This document shows positions 1 through 10,139 of a DNA stretch of 64,000 bases, in pieces. The number at the start of each line of letters is the position of its first letter. Within the stretch, counting starts at the first letter, position 1. Below the pieces are notes generated by a model. The model was given only the letters and a program-made list of their open reading frames with translations, did not search any database and was not told where the DNA came from. A program made the translations under genes and the position numbers. The stretch lies in contig JAHBBC010000028.1 in assembly GCA_019915015.1 (NCBI GenBank), forward strand, positions 186,001-250,000. The letters are read 5' to 3'. This DNA comes from Auriscalpium vulgare (lineage: Eukaryota > Basidiomycota > Agaricomycetes > Russulales > Auriscalpiaceae).

Positions 1-785
1 CTGTTTCGGCCTCGCCGATCACACCGACGCACTACGCCGGCTCCCTGCACTCGGCACCGCGCCGCACGCTCTTCTCCATGCGCAACGCGTCGACGCCGTC
101 CCTCTCCTCGCACTACGCCAGCCGCGAGCTCCCCCTCCCGCCGCCGCTCCCCGCCCCGCCGAGCACGCCCTCGCGCACGTCCAACCGACCCGCGCCGCTC
201 CTCCCTTCTTCGTCCGCGGGCGGCGCGTACGCGCGTTACGGAACACCCCCGACCCCGCCGCCACAGCGCTCGCTGCCCCGCCCGCCGACGCCCGGAGGAC
301 ACTCCCCGCTCCCGAAGCCGCCGCCGCAGCACCCACCCCCATCAACGCCCTCACGACACCACGCATTACCGCCGCCCACATCCGGCGAGAAGCCCCCGTT
401 TCCACAGCCCTCGCATCCGGCGCACACGCCCCCGCGGCATCGCGAGCCCGCGCAGCCGCCGCACCGGCGCTCGCTCTCGCACGCGCACGCATACGGGACC
501 CCCCAGCGCGCGCCCGCGCTGCCGCCGCTGCCCAAGTTGCCTGGCGACGACGATGCCGGTGTGTATGCTGCACCGGCGAAGTTTCCGCAGGAGTACGCCG
601 TGCACCGGCCGGCGCTCGGTATACGCACCGCGCTCGACGGGGCGGAGGCCGCGGCCGCTGCGCCCATCGTTGCGGAGGTGGGCCCGCGCGCGTCCGTGTA
701 TGAATTACCGCCACCGGCGTACAGCGCGGTGGACGTGCAGCGTTCGCGCACGGTCAGTGCGCGGGCTCGCGCGGCGGAGGGATAG
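1..785 (+). CDS. C-terminal part of a proline-rich protein (5' truncated by window)
   Basis: The frame is open from the first bases of the window to a TAG at 783-785, so this is the 3' end of a larger gene that starts to the left; the ATG at 78 is probably internal. The visible 260 residues are low complexity: long Pro/Ser runs, His- and Arg-rich stretches, and a final segment with scattered Tyr and Val. No catalytic motif, membrane segment or recognisable domain is present. Such tails are common in fungal signalling and cytoskeletal proteins, but nothing here identifies the family. Frames on the opposite strand are also open because of the high GC; they lack coherent protein character and were treated as shadows. 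Confidence 0.6.
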   Translation, partial: VSASPITPTHYAGSLHSAPRRTLFSMRNASTPSLSSHYASRELPLPPPLPAPPSTPSRTSNRPAPLLPSSSAGGAYARYGTPPTPPPQRSLPRPPTPGGHSPLPKPPPQHPPPSTPSRHHALPPPTSGEKPPFPQPSHPAHTPPRHREPAQPPHRRSLSHAHAYGTPQRAPALPPLPKLPGDDDAGVYAAPAKFPQEYAVHRPALGIRTALDGAEAAAAAPIVAEVGPRASVYELPPPAYSAVDVQRSRTVSARARAAEG

Positions 786-1059
786 TGGGCGGGGTGGGAC
801 TATTGCTTTTGCTTTGATATACTTGTCTTCTACGCTGTCCTTTACTGACTACCGCATACGTCGCGCATTGCTATCTTGTACTTACATTCATTGGATGACT
901 TGGATCTGGATCCTCGCAATCGAACTGTGCTGCAATATCCGTTTCATTTGTGTCGTGGGTTTCATTTCGGGTAAGGTGCGATAAGATAAGATGACGGTCG
1001 AAGCTTGGGCGCGGGCTTCGTGCTGGCCGCAGTCTGGCTTCGACCGCGATGACTCTCTC

Positions 1060-1067
1060 TATTAAAA
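1060..1067 (+). promoter_or_regulatory. TATA-like element of the first BTB gene
   Basis: An AT-rich TATTAAAA lies in a GC-rich leader about 80 bp before the ATG at 1149. Nothing else was recognised in the 786-1148 intergenic stretch. Confidence 0.35.
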
Positions 1068-1148
1068 GGCTCTGCCGCCTTTCCCTCGCAACTGCATCCC
1101 CCACCGTCTCACAACCTCTGAACTTTGTTATCACACGGTGTCGTTACA

Positions 1149-2350
1149 ATGGCTTCACCTTTGGCCCATTCTGACGACGGTCGCCCCAAGAAACGACAGA
1201 GGACGGACCAAGACTCATCCAGCGCGAAGCCCACCGTCAAGAGGAGCGACGTCGTATGGATGTCCGACGGCAACCTCATCATTCGCACCGTCGAGGCGCG
1301 ACAGGATAGCCCAACCGTATTGCACACGCTCTACCGTGTGCACAAATCCGTCCTCGCGCTCCATTGCGGCGCCTTCGCGGCGATGTTCGACGGCGACCAG
1401 GCTGCGTTTGAGGCTGCTTCGGAGCGCTTTGAAGGAGTGCCTGTGATGGAGCTGCCTGATCCTGCGGAGGACGTCAAGGCCTTTCTGGATGCGATGTATC
1501 ACCCAAAGTACAGTCCATTCGTTTTGCTGTGACTCCTCGACTGTCTTATCGTACTGATAACTTCTTTCCTACCGTGTAGGCAATTACGCATCTATGGGTC
1601 GGCCATTGATCTTATTTCATGGTTATGGGAACCGTTTCCTGAGTCCTATTGTGGTGTGCTCCGCCTCTCGAACAAGTACGACGCGCAGGACATGCACGAA
1701 CAAGTTGTCACCGCGTTGGAAACGATATGGCCCAAGAAACTGTCCGCTTGTGATGAAAGGGAGATTGATGTGTTCCTCGGGACATATCAACAGCCTGGTC
1801 AGTACATGTGCTTATGCCGGACCCAGTGTTCATCTCCTCAACAGGGAAGTACATCCGGCTCGCGACAGCTGGCGGAGCTCTCGGTTTGCTTCCTGCCATG
1901 TTCTACGCCCTCGCCCGCGACACAGAGCATTTCCTCGCAGAGCGTAAGCTGTACAAGGCAGACATCGCGCTCCTCACAGCTGGCGAGCTGCACCGCTTGG
2001 TTATTGGGAAGATGGATCTACGGGAGTTCGTGTCGCAGCAAGTGCGTGCCTACAATAAGGGCGCTGACCTGGCCTGCTGCCAGCGACCGGAGAAGTGCGT
2101 GCGTGCAGGGAACTCGTGGTGGAACGCCAATCTTTTTCATCTTGGTCCTATGTACCTGGAGTCCCTCGCACGCTTGAAGAACTTCGTTGACAAGATTGAT
2201 ACTCTCTGCGACCGTCGGAGGAATCATTTGAAAGACCAGATTCAGCGGATCAGACAAGCAACGTGGGACGCTCTCCCGAAGATATTTGGAATTGTACGCT
2301 GTGCAATTACTTCAGTATCTCCGCTAACAAGCCTTCAGACTGACAACTAG
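1149..2350 (+). CDS. BTB/POZ domain protein, paralogue A
   Basis: Exons 1149-1507, 1580-1797, 1845-2293 and 2339-2350 join in phase to give 345 aa. After a basic N-terminus (KKRQRTDQ) comes a BTB/POZ fold at about residues 30-125, with the family's DVVWMSDGNLIIRT, TLYRVHKSVLALH and MFDGDQ-like segments, followed by a helical region ending in a short four-codon last exon. BTB domains mediate dimerisation and often recruit cullin-3 ubiquitin ligases; whether this protein does so is unknown. Two paralogues (2843 and 8811) share the domain and all intron positions, so the genes arose by duplication. The upstream TTG in the open frame is not used; ATG 1149 is the first in-frame ATG. Confidence 0.82.
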
Positions 2351-2842
2351 GCGGTGGCTGCTGTCGTGTATGAACATGTGGTACTAGGTCTGTGCCATAC
2401 CTCTCTGGTTATGTATTCGTGCTCATTTTACGCCTCGGGACACGAAAGATTACTGCATCGCGAGCGACGCGCAGAAGACCGAATTCTTATTCGCGGTTTC
2501 GTTATTGGGATGCTATGCTGCACGGCAATGATACTTACTGATTGAGCAACGCGGGTAATTCAATCCGAGTCATGGCCTTTGCCCCCTTCTCAGCCCGGCC
2601 CTTCTGGGCGAGCACACGCGCTGATAGTCTCGCAAAACCGCAAAATACGCGACATGTGGCTCGTAGCAGGCCGCGCATAGTGTGGCGATGGTGCAAAGGG
2701 CTCTCAATCATAATATCTAGACTGGAACCTACTCAGTACAGGGACTCCGGCCGAATGTTTATCACGTGACATCATATGTCGACACGCCAGTGCGCCGTGC
2801 GGCATATACCCCTCTAGACTCTTGGCTCTTGTCTTCAAAAAA

Positions 2843-4114
2843 ATGTCTTCTTTTCTGGCACCGAGTGTCCGCCCTAGCGACGACCGGCCCCCGAAGCGAC
2901 AGAGGACGGACCAAGACGCGCAGTCCCAGCCCACCGAAGTCCGCATCACCAAGAGCGACGTTGTCTGGATGCCCGCCGGCGACCTCGTCATCCGCACTGC
3001 AGAGCAGGGCCCTGACGAACCCTTCGTCACGCACACGCTCTACCGCGTGCACAAGCCCGTCCTCGCGCTGTACAGCGCTGTCTTTGCGTCAATGTTCGAG
3101 GGCGACCAGGCCGCGTTCGAGGTCGCGTCAGAGAGCTACGAGGGCGTGCCGTTGATGGAGCTGCCGGACGCAGCAGAGGATGTCGAGCACTTCCTGGACG
3201 CGATGCATAACCCCAGGTACAGTGCATTCGCATTCCGCGTTGGTCATGCTGACTGGCGACGCACCATGTAGGCGACTCCGCAAGCACCTGCCGGCGCTGG
3301 AGGACGGCGCTCTGCATTCCGCGCGCTGGCCCGAGTTTCCGGAGTCATATATCGGTATTCTACGCCTTGCGACCAAGTACGAAGCGCAGGACATGCGCGA
3401 GCAAGTCGTCACTGCGTTGACGATGCTGTGGCCGACGCATCCCGAGGATTGGTCTGCAGTGGAAGCGGTGGCGAACCTTGGGCCCTTATATCGGGAGCCC
3501 GGTAAGTATATATCCCCCCTACCGCATGGTAGTTTCTCATCTCCTCCCAGGGAAGTACATCCGGCTCGCAAAGGCATACGATATCCCCGACATTCTCCCT
3601 GCCTTGTTCTATGACCTCGCTCGCGCTACTGAGCAGCCCTTGGCCGACATGGCACAAGAGCTCCGCGAGCTGTACATGGCCGACCTCACACTCCTCACGC
3701 CTGGCGAGATGCGCTGCCTGGTCGTTGGAAAGACTTCTTTGCAAAACTTGGCGGAGAACTTTATTATGTCCTGTGTGGCCCACAGCCGCACCACCTGTAT
3801 TTGCGATCTGTCGACCGGGTGCTTCGGCGCCGCTACCGAATGGTGGAACAAGAACAGAGACATTGCCAAAGCTTCTGACTGCCTTCAGAAATTGTCAGGT
3901 CTGGAGAAAACTCTTTTACAGTGCAAGGTGAAAGACGTCTGTCGCTTTCGCCAGCAACATATCCGGGGCGAAATTGTGAAGATAAGGCGGTATTTGTGGG
4001 GAGCGCTTCCCGACCTGTTTGGAACTGTACGTCCGCCTATTCAACGTTATTATATAGCGCCGCTGACAGACTGGGAAGGAGGACGAAGGTGCTACATTGA
4101 CAATCTCAGTGTAG
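2843..4114 (+). CDS. BTB/POZ domain protein, paralogue B
   Basis: Exons 2843-3216, 3272-3501, 3551-4026 and 4070-4114 give 374 aa. The PPKRQRTDQ N-terminus and the BTB core (SDVVWMPAGDLVIRT, TLYRVHKPVLALY, SMFEGDQAAFE) match paralogue A closely. The four introns fall at the same codons and phases (2, 1, 0). The second half keeps the common PGKYIRLA and LPALFYDLA segments. The final intron (4027-4069, 43 nt) is short; if retained, the frame stays open to 4227 with a different tail, so the C-terminus is less certain than the rest. It is a tandem neighbour of A in the same orientation, with a roughly 490-bp spacer. Confidence 0.82.
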
Positions 4115-4534
4115 GAAGACATGGACCGCGCCTTGTTTTTTGTGTCCCGATGTACCGCCACTTGTGGCTTTTTGGGCAGGGCATCATCTGTATTGGTCGC
4201 CGTTTTTCTGGCAAATTGCTGCTGTAAAATCACAGAGTGTCAAGGCGATAGCCTCGCATATTGATTTGGATTTTTGTGATACACAAGTCGCACACAATAG
4301 GCTCGTCCTCACGCCTTCCACCCAACTTGCGACTTGCATCTACCACAACCGATTGTCCGATGAATACTAGGAGCAATTCTTCCGACCTGATGCCCGGACT
4401 TCGAGGATTTGGTACACCCTCCGAAGGCTTTCCAATAGCCTGCGCAAATGCAATGACGCAAGGTGCGGGGTAGTCTAGTCTGTGCCTCGAGACGTGGAGT
4501 CGCGCGCAGAGTACACCATGACGCTGCTATACGG

Positions 4535-4564
4535 TGACGTCATCCTGCCGCACCTGTATATAAG
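4535..4564 (+). promoter_or_regulatory. CRE-like palindrome plus TATA box upstream of gene at 4647
   Basis: A perfect TGACGTCA (4535-4542), the consensus for CREB/ATF-type bZIP factors, is followed 14 bp later by TATATAAG (4557-4564). The ATG lies 83 bp further on, after a C/T- and A-rich leader. Site spacing and orientation suit a regulated core promoter; binding is inference. Confidence 0.5.
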
Positions 4565-4646
4565 TCCTACTCATCCACAAACCAACCCATCTCAATCTCC
4601 TTCCAACGAACACGCATATCGTTCATACCAATACCCATTCACTATC

Positions 4647-5271
4647 ATGTCTCCCATCCAGTCCGAGCATCAGCCGCCCCAAGACCGCGACGCCGCCGAC
4701 GCGCGCAGCCCGTCATCGACCGCTGCGACCACCGGCTCCGGCAGCACCTCAGCCGCGTCAAATGACGAGGGCATCAACTGGGATGACTACCCGCCGCAGC
4801 TACACTCCGGTGCGGTGGGCTACGGGCCCGAGTACGGGCGCGGTGCCGTGTGTCCCTACTTCCGATCCTGCCCCCACATGATTTGTTGATGGAATATTTT
4901 CCAGGGCCTGGACGAGAAAATGACGGGAGTCAAGGAGGAGTTGAAAGGGCGCGTACTGCGCAAGCCGGATCTCGTCGAGCAGGGGCGCGAGCGACGCACA
5001 GGCGAGCTGAAGCGCAAGCAGCAGGAGGAAGCCGTATGTATTTTCTGTGTACTTCCCCGTCACCACAAGCTCATCGGGGTTTGCTTATCGGGGTCTACAG
5101 AATATGAGCGCGTTTGAAGATCCGGGCGAGAAGGAGAAGAGCGGAAAGCAGGATCAGGAGCAACAGCCGCCGTCGTATAGGGATCATCCAGAGGGTCAGC
5201 GTGCGGCCAACGTGAACCCGGGCGAGCAGCGCGGAGAGCCGAATGCGCGCATGGTAGACGCGCGCGAGTAG
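4647..5271 (+). CDS. Conserved hypothetical protein, hydrophilic, 166 aa
   Basis: Exons 4647-4847, 4905-5033 and 5101-5271, all joined in phase 0 with good donors (GTGTGT, GTATGT), give 166 aa. The N-terminal third is Ser/Thr/Ala-rich and disordered. The middle exon encodes a charged, probably helical stretch beginning GLDEKMTGVKEELKG, which looks like the conserved core. The C-terminus is rich in Gln, Glu and Pro. There is no signal peptide or membrane segment. I have the impression of similar small proteins in other Agaricomycetes but know no function. The promoter carries a CRE-like site and a TATA box, which hints at stress- or nutrient-responsive expression (inference). Confidence 0.7.
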
Positions 5272-5464
5272 ATTGTATCCAACTTATGTAGTTACCAATA
5301 TCTGTACTTTTGGGGTAATATGCGTGAAAATTGATTGTCCACATCTTCGTATATACTTACCCAGACTCCGGGCCTCGAAGTGCTGCTACATAATAAGTAG
5401 GTCAGCACTCATGCAGTGTCAGAATTGACAGCAAAAAATCAAAACGCACGGTGTTTGTCTGGTA

Positions 5465-5959
5465 TCACGCGTCACGCGAGACGGGCTGCTGGGGACAGCG
5501 ACCATATTGAGGGGCTCGGAGGTGCGCGCTCGGGCCAGTACGAGACACTGGATACGGAGTGATCTGAAAAGAGCCCTGGGTATGAGATACTATGCGAAAC
5601 ATAGGTGCACGGACAAACATACCGCGCCCGTCGTCGGGGACGTGCTCATTCCAAAGAATGCCAAAAAGCAGAACAAAAACAATGGCTATCAAGATCGTCC
5701 CGAAAGCGACGCTGGGAGGGTTCGCGCTGGCAGTAGAAAGCACTATGTGTGACCAGCCGACCATGCTTCCGACGCCCGTCATCGTGAGCCACGCAAGCAG
5801 CGCATATGAAACCGCGCGAAGTCCACCGTGCATGTTGTGCATATGTTCACAGACGGTGACGAATAGAGCAACGGAGAGCCAAGCGGTGGCCAGGAGGAAC
5901 AGGGGCTCGAGGGGTCGCCACGCGAGGGCCCACCCAGGGATGGGGATGACGAAAACCAT
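5465..5959 (-). CDS. Small multi-pass membrane protein, unknown function
   Basis: An uninterrupted frame on the minus strand from ATG 5959 to TGA 5465 encodes 164 aa with three or four hydrophobic segments: one around PLFLLATAWLSVALFV, one around SYALLAWLTMTGVG and a strong one at GTILIAIVFVLLFGILW. A polar C-terminal tail follows. The frame is open upstream of 5959 to about 6075 but without another ATG, so a 5' exon could exist. Its layout (three TM helices, then a Gly-Ile, Asn/His, Val-Pro segment and a polar tail) resembles the membrane protein at 8108-8693, so distant paralogy is possible but not shown. No transporter or enzyme signature was seen. Confidence 0.55.
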   Translation of the reverse strand: MVFVIPIPGWALAWRPLEPLFLLATAWLSVALFVTVCEHMHNMHGGLRAVSYALLAWLTMTGVGSMVGWSHIVLSTASANPPSVAFGTILIAIVFVLLFGILWNEHVPDDGRGMFVRAPMFRIVSHTQGSFQITPYPVSRTGPSAHLRAPQYGRCPQQPVSRDA

Positions 5960-6095
5960 AGCGAGGTAGGAGGTGAATACAAGGTGAATACGAGGCACTC
6001 GTCTAGGGTGCGTGGTGCTGCGTTGTCTGTCGAAGGATTGGTGTGGAGCGAGATGGTGATTGTCGACGTCCAGAGGGAATCAAGCAGCATCCCAA

Positions 6096-6235
6096 ATCTT
6101 ATGAGTTCGCGAAAGAGACAATGTGACTGAGTGAAACATGACGGCCAGGATGTGAGCTTTAGGAGGATATCAAGACATTATCCGAGTCTTATAAGTCTGC
6201 GAAAGAGACAGTGAGTGAGACTTCACGGCCGGAGA
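6096..6235. repeat. Diverged direct repeat, two copies about 90 bp apart
   Basis: Copies at about 6096-6150 and 6187-6235 share GCGAAAGAGACA, a following TGAGTGA-like stretch and ACGGCC. They lie upstream of the minus-strand membrane-protein gene, so could be promoter elements or simple duplication debris. Confidence 0.4.
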
Positions 6236-6239
6236 GATG

Positions 6240-7300
6240 CCTTCTCCTCCGCCTTCAGCTACTCGTGGAGCAAAGTCGGTCAGTATGACTTGCAAGTTGA
6301 TGGAAAGTGCCGATAGTGATAAACACGAAAAATACGAAGAGGACCAAATTTTGGTGAACTGTAGCCGATTTGAGAGAACATAATCTCCACACTCGCTGTT
6401 ATACCACGGTATATCTGAGCTACGCAGATGATCACATTGTCAGCATTCGGGAATTAGTGATACGAAGCGAAGACGTACAAGATAGGATGGCAATGTGCGA
6501 GACGAAAGACTAGCGAGCGGACCGGTTGGTAGGTGGCCGCGGGCCTGAAGATAGGGGTGGCTGACCCGATGGATAGGATAGGATAGGATAGGATAGCAAC
6601 CCGCCAGGGGGTCCCGATGAGGAACAGGGCGGGGGTCCGCGCTACGTAGACGGCGCTGTACATACAAATACATACAAAATCTACGCCACGGATGACAACA
6701 ACCCCAAAACTGCTTCGTAAATGCCGCGCACAGGAAACTGGATACAACCCACCAGTTGGGACAACCTGTTCGAAGCAAAAACCCACAGAACAGAGAAGAG
6801 TCACGACAAAGACTGGCCCTAAAGGAGAGAAAGTAGTACAACAGCAACCAATCTTAGTCCACCACATGAGGACCTAACACGTCGCGTTGTCAATCAGGGC
6901 AGTAAAAACCCCGGTGGGGAAAAGCCTCCGATCTCGCGGGCGAGCATGGACTCGGCGAAGGACGTCACCACCAACCGGGCGGCGTCGTCGCCCGAAAGCC
7001 ACTCAAAGGTGACTTCGGATGTGCGGGCGGGCGATGCCGCAGGCCATGAACAATATCCGAGTCATAGGCAGATCTGCAGCCGCGAGCCCGAGCGAATCAC
7101 GACACACATGGTGAACCAAGTGTCCCAAGAGTTGTTGCAGCACATACAAAAAGTATCGCAGCAGGAGTTCTGCATGGCAATAAGGAAAGGGCGAAACGAA
7201 CAGGAAGGAGAGTACCCCAGCAAGTGACCTTAGGCCATCGGACACTGCTGAGGGTGCCGCGCGCCATACGGCCACCTCTCCGAAATAAATGGTGGACACG
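6240..7300. other. Intergenic stretch without a convincing gene
   Basis: Only short frames without splice or domain support are present, including a 93-codon plus-strand ORF at 6946-7227 encoding a hydrophilic peptide. A pentanucleotide run (GGATA) repeated five times lies at 6571-6595. No promoter or RNA gene was recognised. Confidence 0.5.
6571..6595. repeat. Microsatellite (GGATA)5
   Basis: Five perfect tandem GGATA units. The reverse-complement motif TATCC appears again as a shorter run near 10764-10777. Confidence 0.85.
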
Positions 7301-7365
7301 TCCGAGTCTCTGAGGCTGCGGCCCGCCATACGGCCACCTGTGTGCTCTCAACACACCTGACCGCG

Positions 7366-8100
7366 CTCTGCATAGCTCTCCTGGTTGTCAAGGTGCAGTG
7401 GGCGACGACGCAGCCATCAGAAACCAAGACAATTTGGACGGTGCGGCACATCGCCGGGTGGGCAAGGTGGACTCGGGCGATCTTCGATGGAGGGCGGTCG
7501 GACACCGCAAACTGCATCAACGCGCACATTCAGTGCTCGCATCATCCTGCTCATTGAAGGGCAGGGGTAGCACTGCGAGCCAACTGCTTATATGCGGAGA
7601 GGACTGCAGAGACAATGTGGGAACGAGGGCTCCTGAAGGCGTCGCCTGTTGAACAGACACCTCTCTCTACACATGGCCAAGCTCTGCATACATCTCCAGG
7701 CCATCGAGGCACAGTGGTAGCGATGCTAGCCAGCTGACGCCGTCGGAAACCAAGGGAGGAAAATGCACGGCCGTAGGCAGGTTGAGCCCCTGAGGGCGTC
7801 GCTCGACCGCAGTCGACCGCCTCTCCAACCACATGACGCTCTGCACACATCTCCAGGCCATCGAGGTGCAGTGGTAGCGATGCTAGCCATCTGGACACCG
7901 TCGGAAACCAAGGGAGGAAGTGAATGCGCGGCCGTCGGCGGGATGAGCCCCTGAGGGTGTCGCTCGCGATACGACAGCCTCTCCAAACACCTGGTCACGC
8001 TCTGCATACATCTCCAGGCCATCGAAGCGCAGTGGTAGCGGTGCTACCATCTGGACGCCGTCGGAAACCAAGGGAGGAAAATACATGGTGGTGGTGGGGG
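7366..8100. repeat. Tandem minisatellite, period about 157-161 bp
   Basis: Landmark GCTCTGCAYACATCTCCAGG recurs at 7681, 7838 and 7999, spaced 157 and 161 bp. Each is followed by CAGTGGTAGCG, then CCGTCGGAAACCAAGGGAGG and a GC-rich segment containing GAGCCCCTGAGG. A more diverged unit starts near 7366 and traces of another lie around 7530-7600. All frames through the array are broken or lack codon structure, so it is treated as non-coding. It ends right after the stop codon (8108) of the minus-strand gene next door. Confidence 0.8.
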
Positions 8101-8107
8101 ACATGGA

Positions 8108-8693
8108 CTAGAGAGTTTGGTGTGATGGAGCGGAGTCGGAAGACTCCGTCGTGCTTGTGAGGCTCTGCGCAGTCCTAGGCATCAGAAGCTGTCGTGAGCC
8201 TGCCACTTAAGCAAGAGACAACTTACCATATATCACCCGGAGCATGAAGTAGATTATTAAGCAGAAGCATGAGGCTAGGAAGATATCCGAGCAGCCCGAT
8301 TTCATAGGTACGGCTTTGCGGTCGGTCAAAGAAGTTGACTATGTAAGGGGCGTGGTGAGGGACGTACCGATTCCCGAGGGCGATGCTCACTCCCGCGGCC
8401 AGCGCAAGCAGCGCCAGACTCGCCACTGCGTCTACCGTACACGAGCGAATGGATTGCACTGTAGCGTGGAGGCTGGACAGGGCACTCCTGAGGGCGACAA
8501 AAAGGAAGAGATTGACTGCGCCTGCCGTTAAGAGGAATGCGCTGGTGTCTCGAATGTCGATGCCTAATATTATCGGGAGGACCAATCCCGCGGCAGGGGC
8601 GAGGGCTATCATCATATTCCGGCCATTGTAAGATAGTCTGTCCTCATCTGCCGATGGGAGGGAACGCCGTGGTGCTGTGGTAGTAGTAGACAT
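8108..8693 (-). CDS. Small multi-pass membrane protein, unknown function
   Basis: Exon 1 (8693-8227) and exon 2 (8174-8108) join across a 52-nt intron with a perfect GTAAGT donor, giving 177 aa. A Ser/Thr-rich N-terminus precedes three clear hydrophobic segments (APAAGLVLPIILGI, FLLTAGAVNLFLFVAL, VASLALLALAAGVSIAL) and a fourth weaker one (GLLGYLPSLMLLL). The last exon adds a polar Ser/Thr tail. No known transporter motif was found. Its divergent neighbour is the BTB gene at 8811, only 117 bp away. Without splicing, the frame ends two codons past the donor. Confidence 0.62.
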
Positions 8694-8810
8694 CTTGAAG
8701 TGGTTAGGAGGTGCCCGGTGAGACAGCTACTATATAAATGAGACAACCTCCTATATCGATAAGATAAGATTGAGAACAGCTCACCTGCGCTCCTTCTCCC
8801 CACCCATCCC
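8694..8810. promoter_or_regulatory. Compact divergent promoter with TATA box
   Basis: Only 117 bp separate the ATGs of a minus-strand membrane-protein gene and the plus-strand BTB gene. TATATAAA at 8731-8738 lies 73 bp before the BTB start. Confidence 0.5.
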
Positions 8811-10139
8811 ATGGACACCCATCGACCGCAACCAGACAGCGAACTTCCGACCATCATCGAAAAGCGATCTGACTTATGGCTGAGCGACGGGAATATCGTC
8901 ATCATCGCTGTGTCCCTGTCGCATCCCGAGACCGTCGGCCAGGACAAAGACTCCTGTGCGCACGAGGGCAAGGCGACGATTGTGCATACGTTATACCGAG
9001 TGCACAAGTCTGTGCTCGCACTGCACTGCCGCGCGTTCGCGAGCCTTTTTGACGGCGTGCAGACCGCATTCGACGTCGGGTCCGAGCAGTACGAGGGCAT
9101 GCCTGTCATGGAGTTGTCCGACCCCGCAGAGGACATCGACAGCTTTCTCAAGTCGCTCTACTATTTTCACCCATCCGCGTACGCCGTTTTTGCCCCCTGT
9201 TCCGCGCGCCACGAGCATTGATGATTTCCGAGCAGCAGGGACAGCGACCTAGATGACGAACATGATCCAGATGCGCTCCCGACATTCCCAGACGCATGGG
9301 CCGGAATTTTGCGCCTAGCGAGCAAGTACGATGCGCCAGGCCCGCGCGCGTTCTCGGTGCGCGCCTTGCGGATGGCGTGGCCGCGATCGCTGGGCGACTG
9401 GGACTGCCTGCAGACGCTGCGCAAGGCGCGCCCGCGCGCGGCCTGTTGCGAGCCCGGTACATCCGTCCATATGCCCCTCCAAGCGATGCTGACAGGGCTT
9501 CGTGCAGCGAAGCTCATCCTCCTCGCACAGGAGTATGGCGTACCCACGGCGCTGCCCGCGCTGTACTACGAGCTCCTCCTTTCCACCGAGCTCGCCGTGC
9601 CTGCCAGCGACCCGCGCCGCGCGGACATCGCGCAGCTCGGGCCCACGCAGCTCTGCGCGCTCGTGTTCGCGCGCGGGGCCGTCCTGTCGTTCGTGCTCGA
9701 GCGCATCAAGGAGCGCCCGTGGCACGACGCGATAGCCGCCCTGTGTATGCGCCCGGGCGAGGGGACGTACTCGCCGTGCAATATCGCGCTTGAGGCATGG
9801 TGGGGGGAGAACATGCGCGTGGCACTGGAGGGTGACCGCCCGGCGGACGGGGACTACTTCGCGTGGTTGAACGGGAAGGTGGAGTCGTGGGATGCGATGG
9901 ACGAGGGGGAGGTGTGTGTGGGATGCCATGCCTGGCTGCGAGATTGGCTGGTCGGGACAAGGGAAAGCTTGTGGAGAGCACTGCCGGAGCTGTTTGGTCT
10001 GGTGAGTTGTCTGCTTGTGTAGGTGGCTAGGTCCTTGGGACTGACCTTTGATCTACAGCAACATATTCTGCCTAAAGGGTGGGATGGTTCGGTCCAGGCG
10101 CCAGCAGAGCCTGCTATTGACATCGATGGCGTAGATTAG
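8811..10139 (+). CDS. BTB/POZ domain protein, paralogue C
   Basis: Exons 8811-9178, 9236-9456, 9496-10001 and 10059-10139 give 391 aa. The BTB core is clear (SDLWLSDGNIVII, TLYRVHKSVLALH, ASLFDGVQTAF, PVMELSDPAED). All three introns sit at the same codons and phases as in the paralogues at 1149 and 2843. It differs in an insertion between the first BTB strands, a more GC-rich second half and a longer acidic C-terminus. The second intron would be only 39 nt and its retention keeps the frame open (adding 13 codons), so that join rests on its conserved position in the paralogues. Transcribed from a compact divergent promoter. Confidence 0.8.

Noticed and set aside
6440..6877. Overlapping minus-strand ORFs near 6440-6867
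   Set aside because: Two frames of the same stretch are open by chance around a microsatellite; no splice sites or coherent protein.
7366..8100. CRISPR-like array
   Set aside because: Units are about 160 bp, directly abutting and imperfect, in a eukaryotic genome; this is a minisatellite.
9295..9929. Minus-strand 204-codon ORF opposite BTB paralogue C
   Set aside because: Shadow of the GC-rich BTB exon 3; the plus strand carries the conserved protein.
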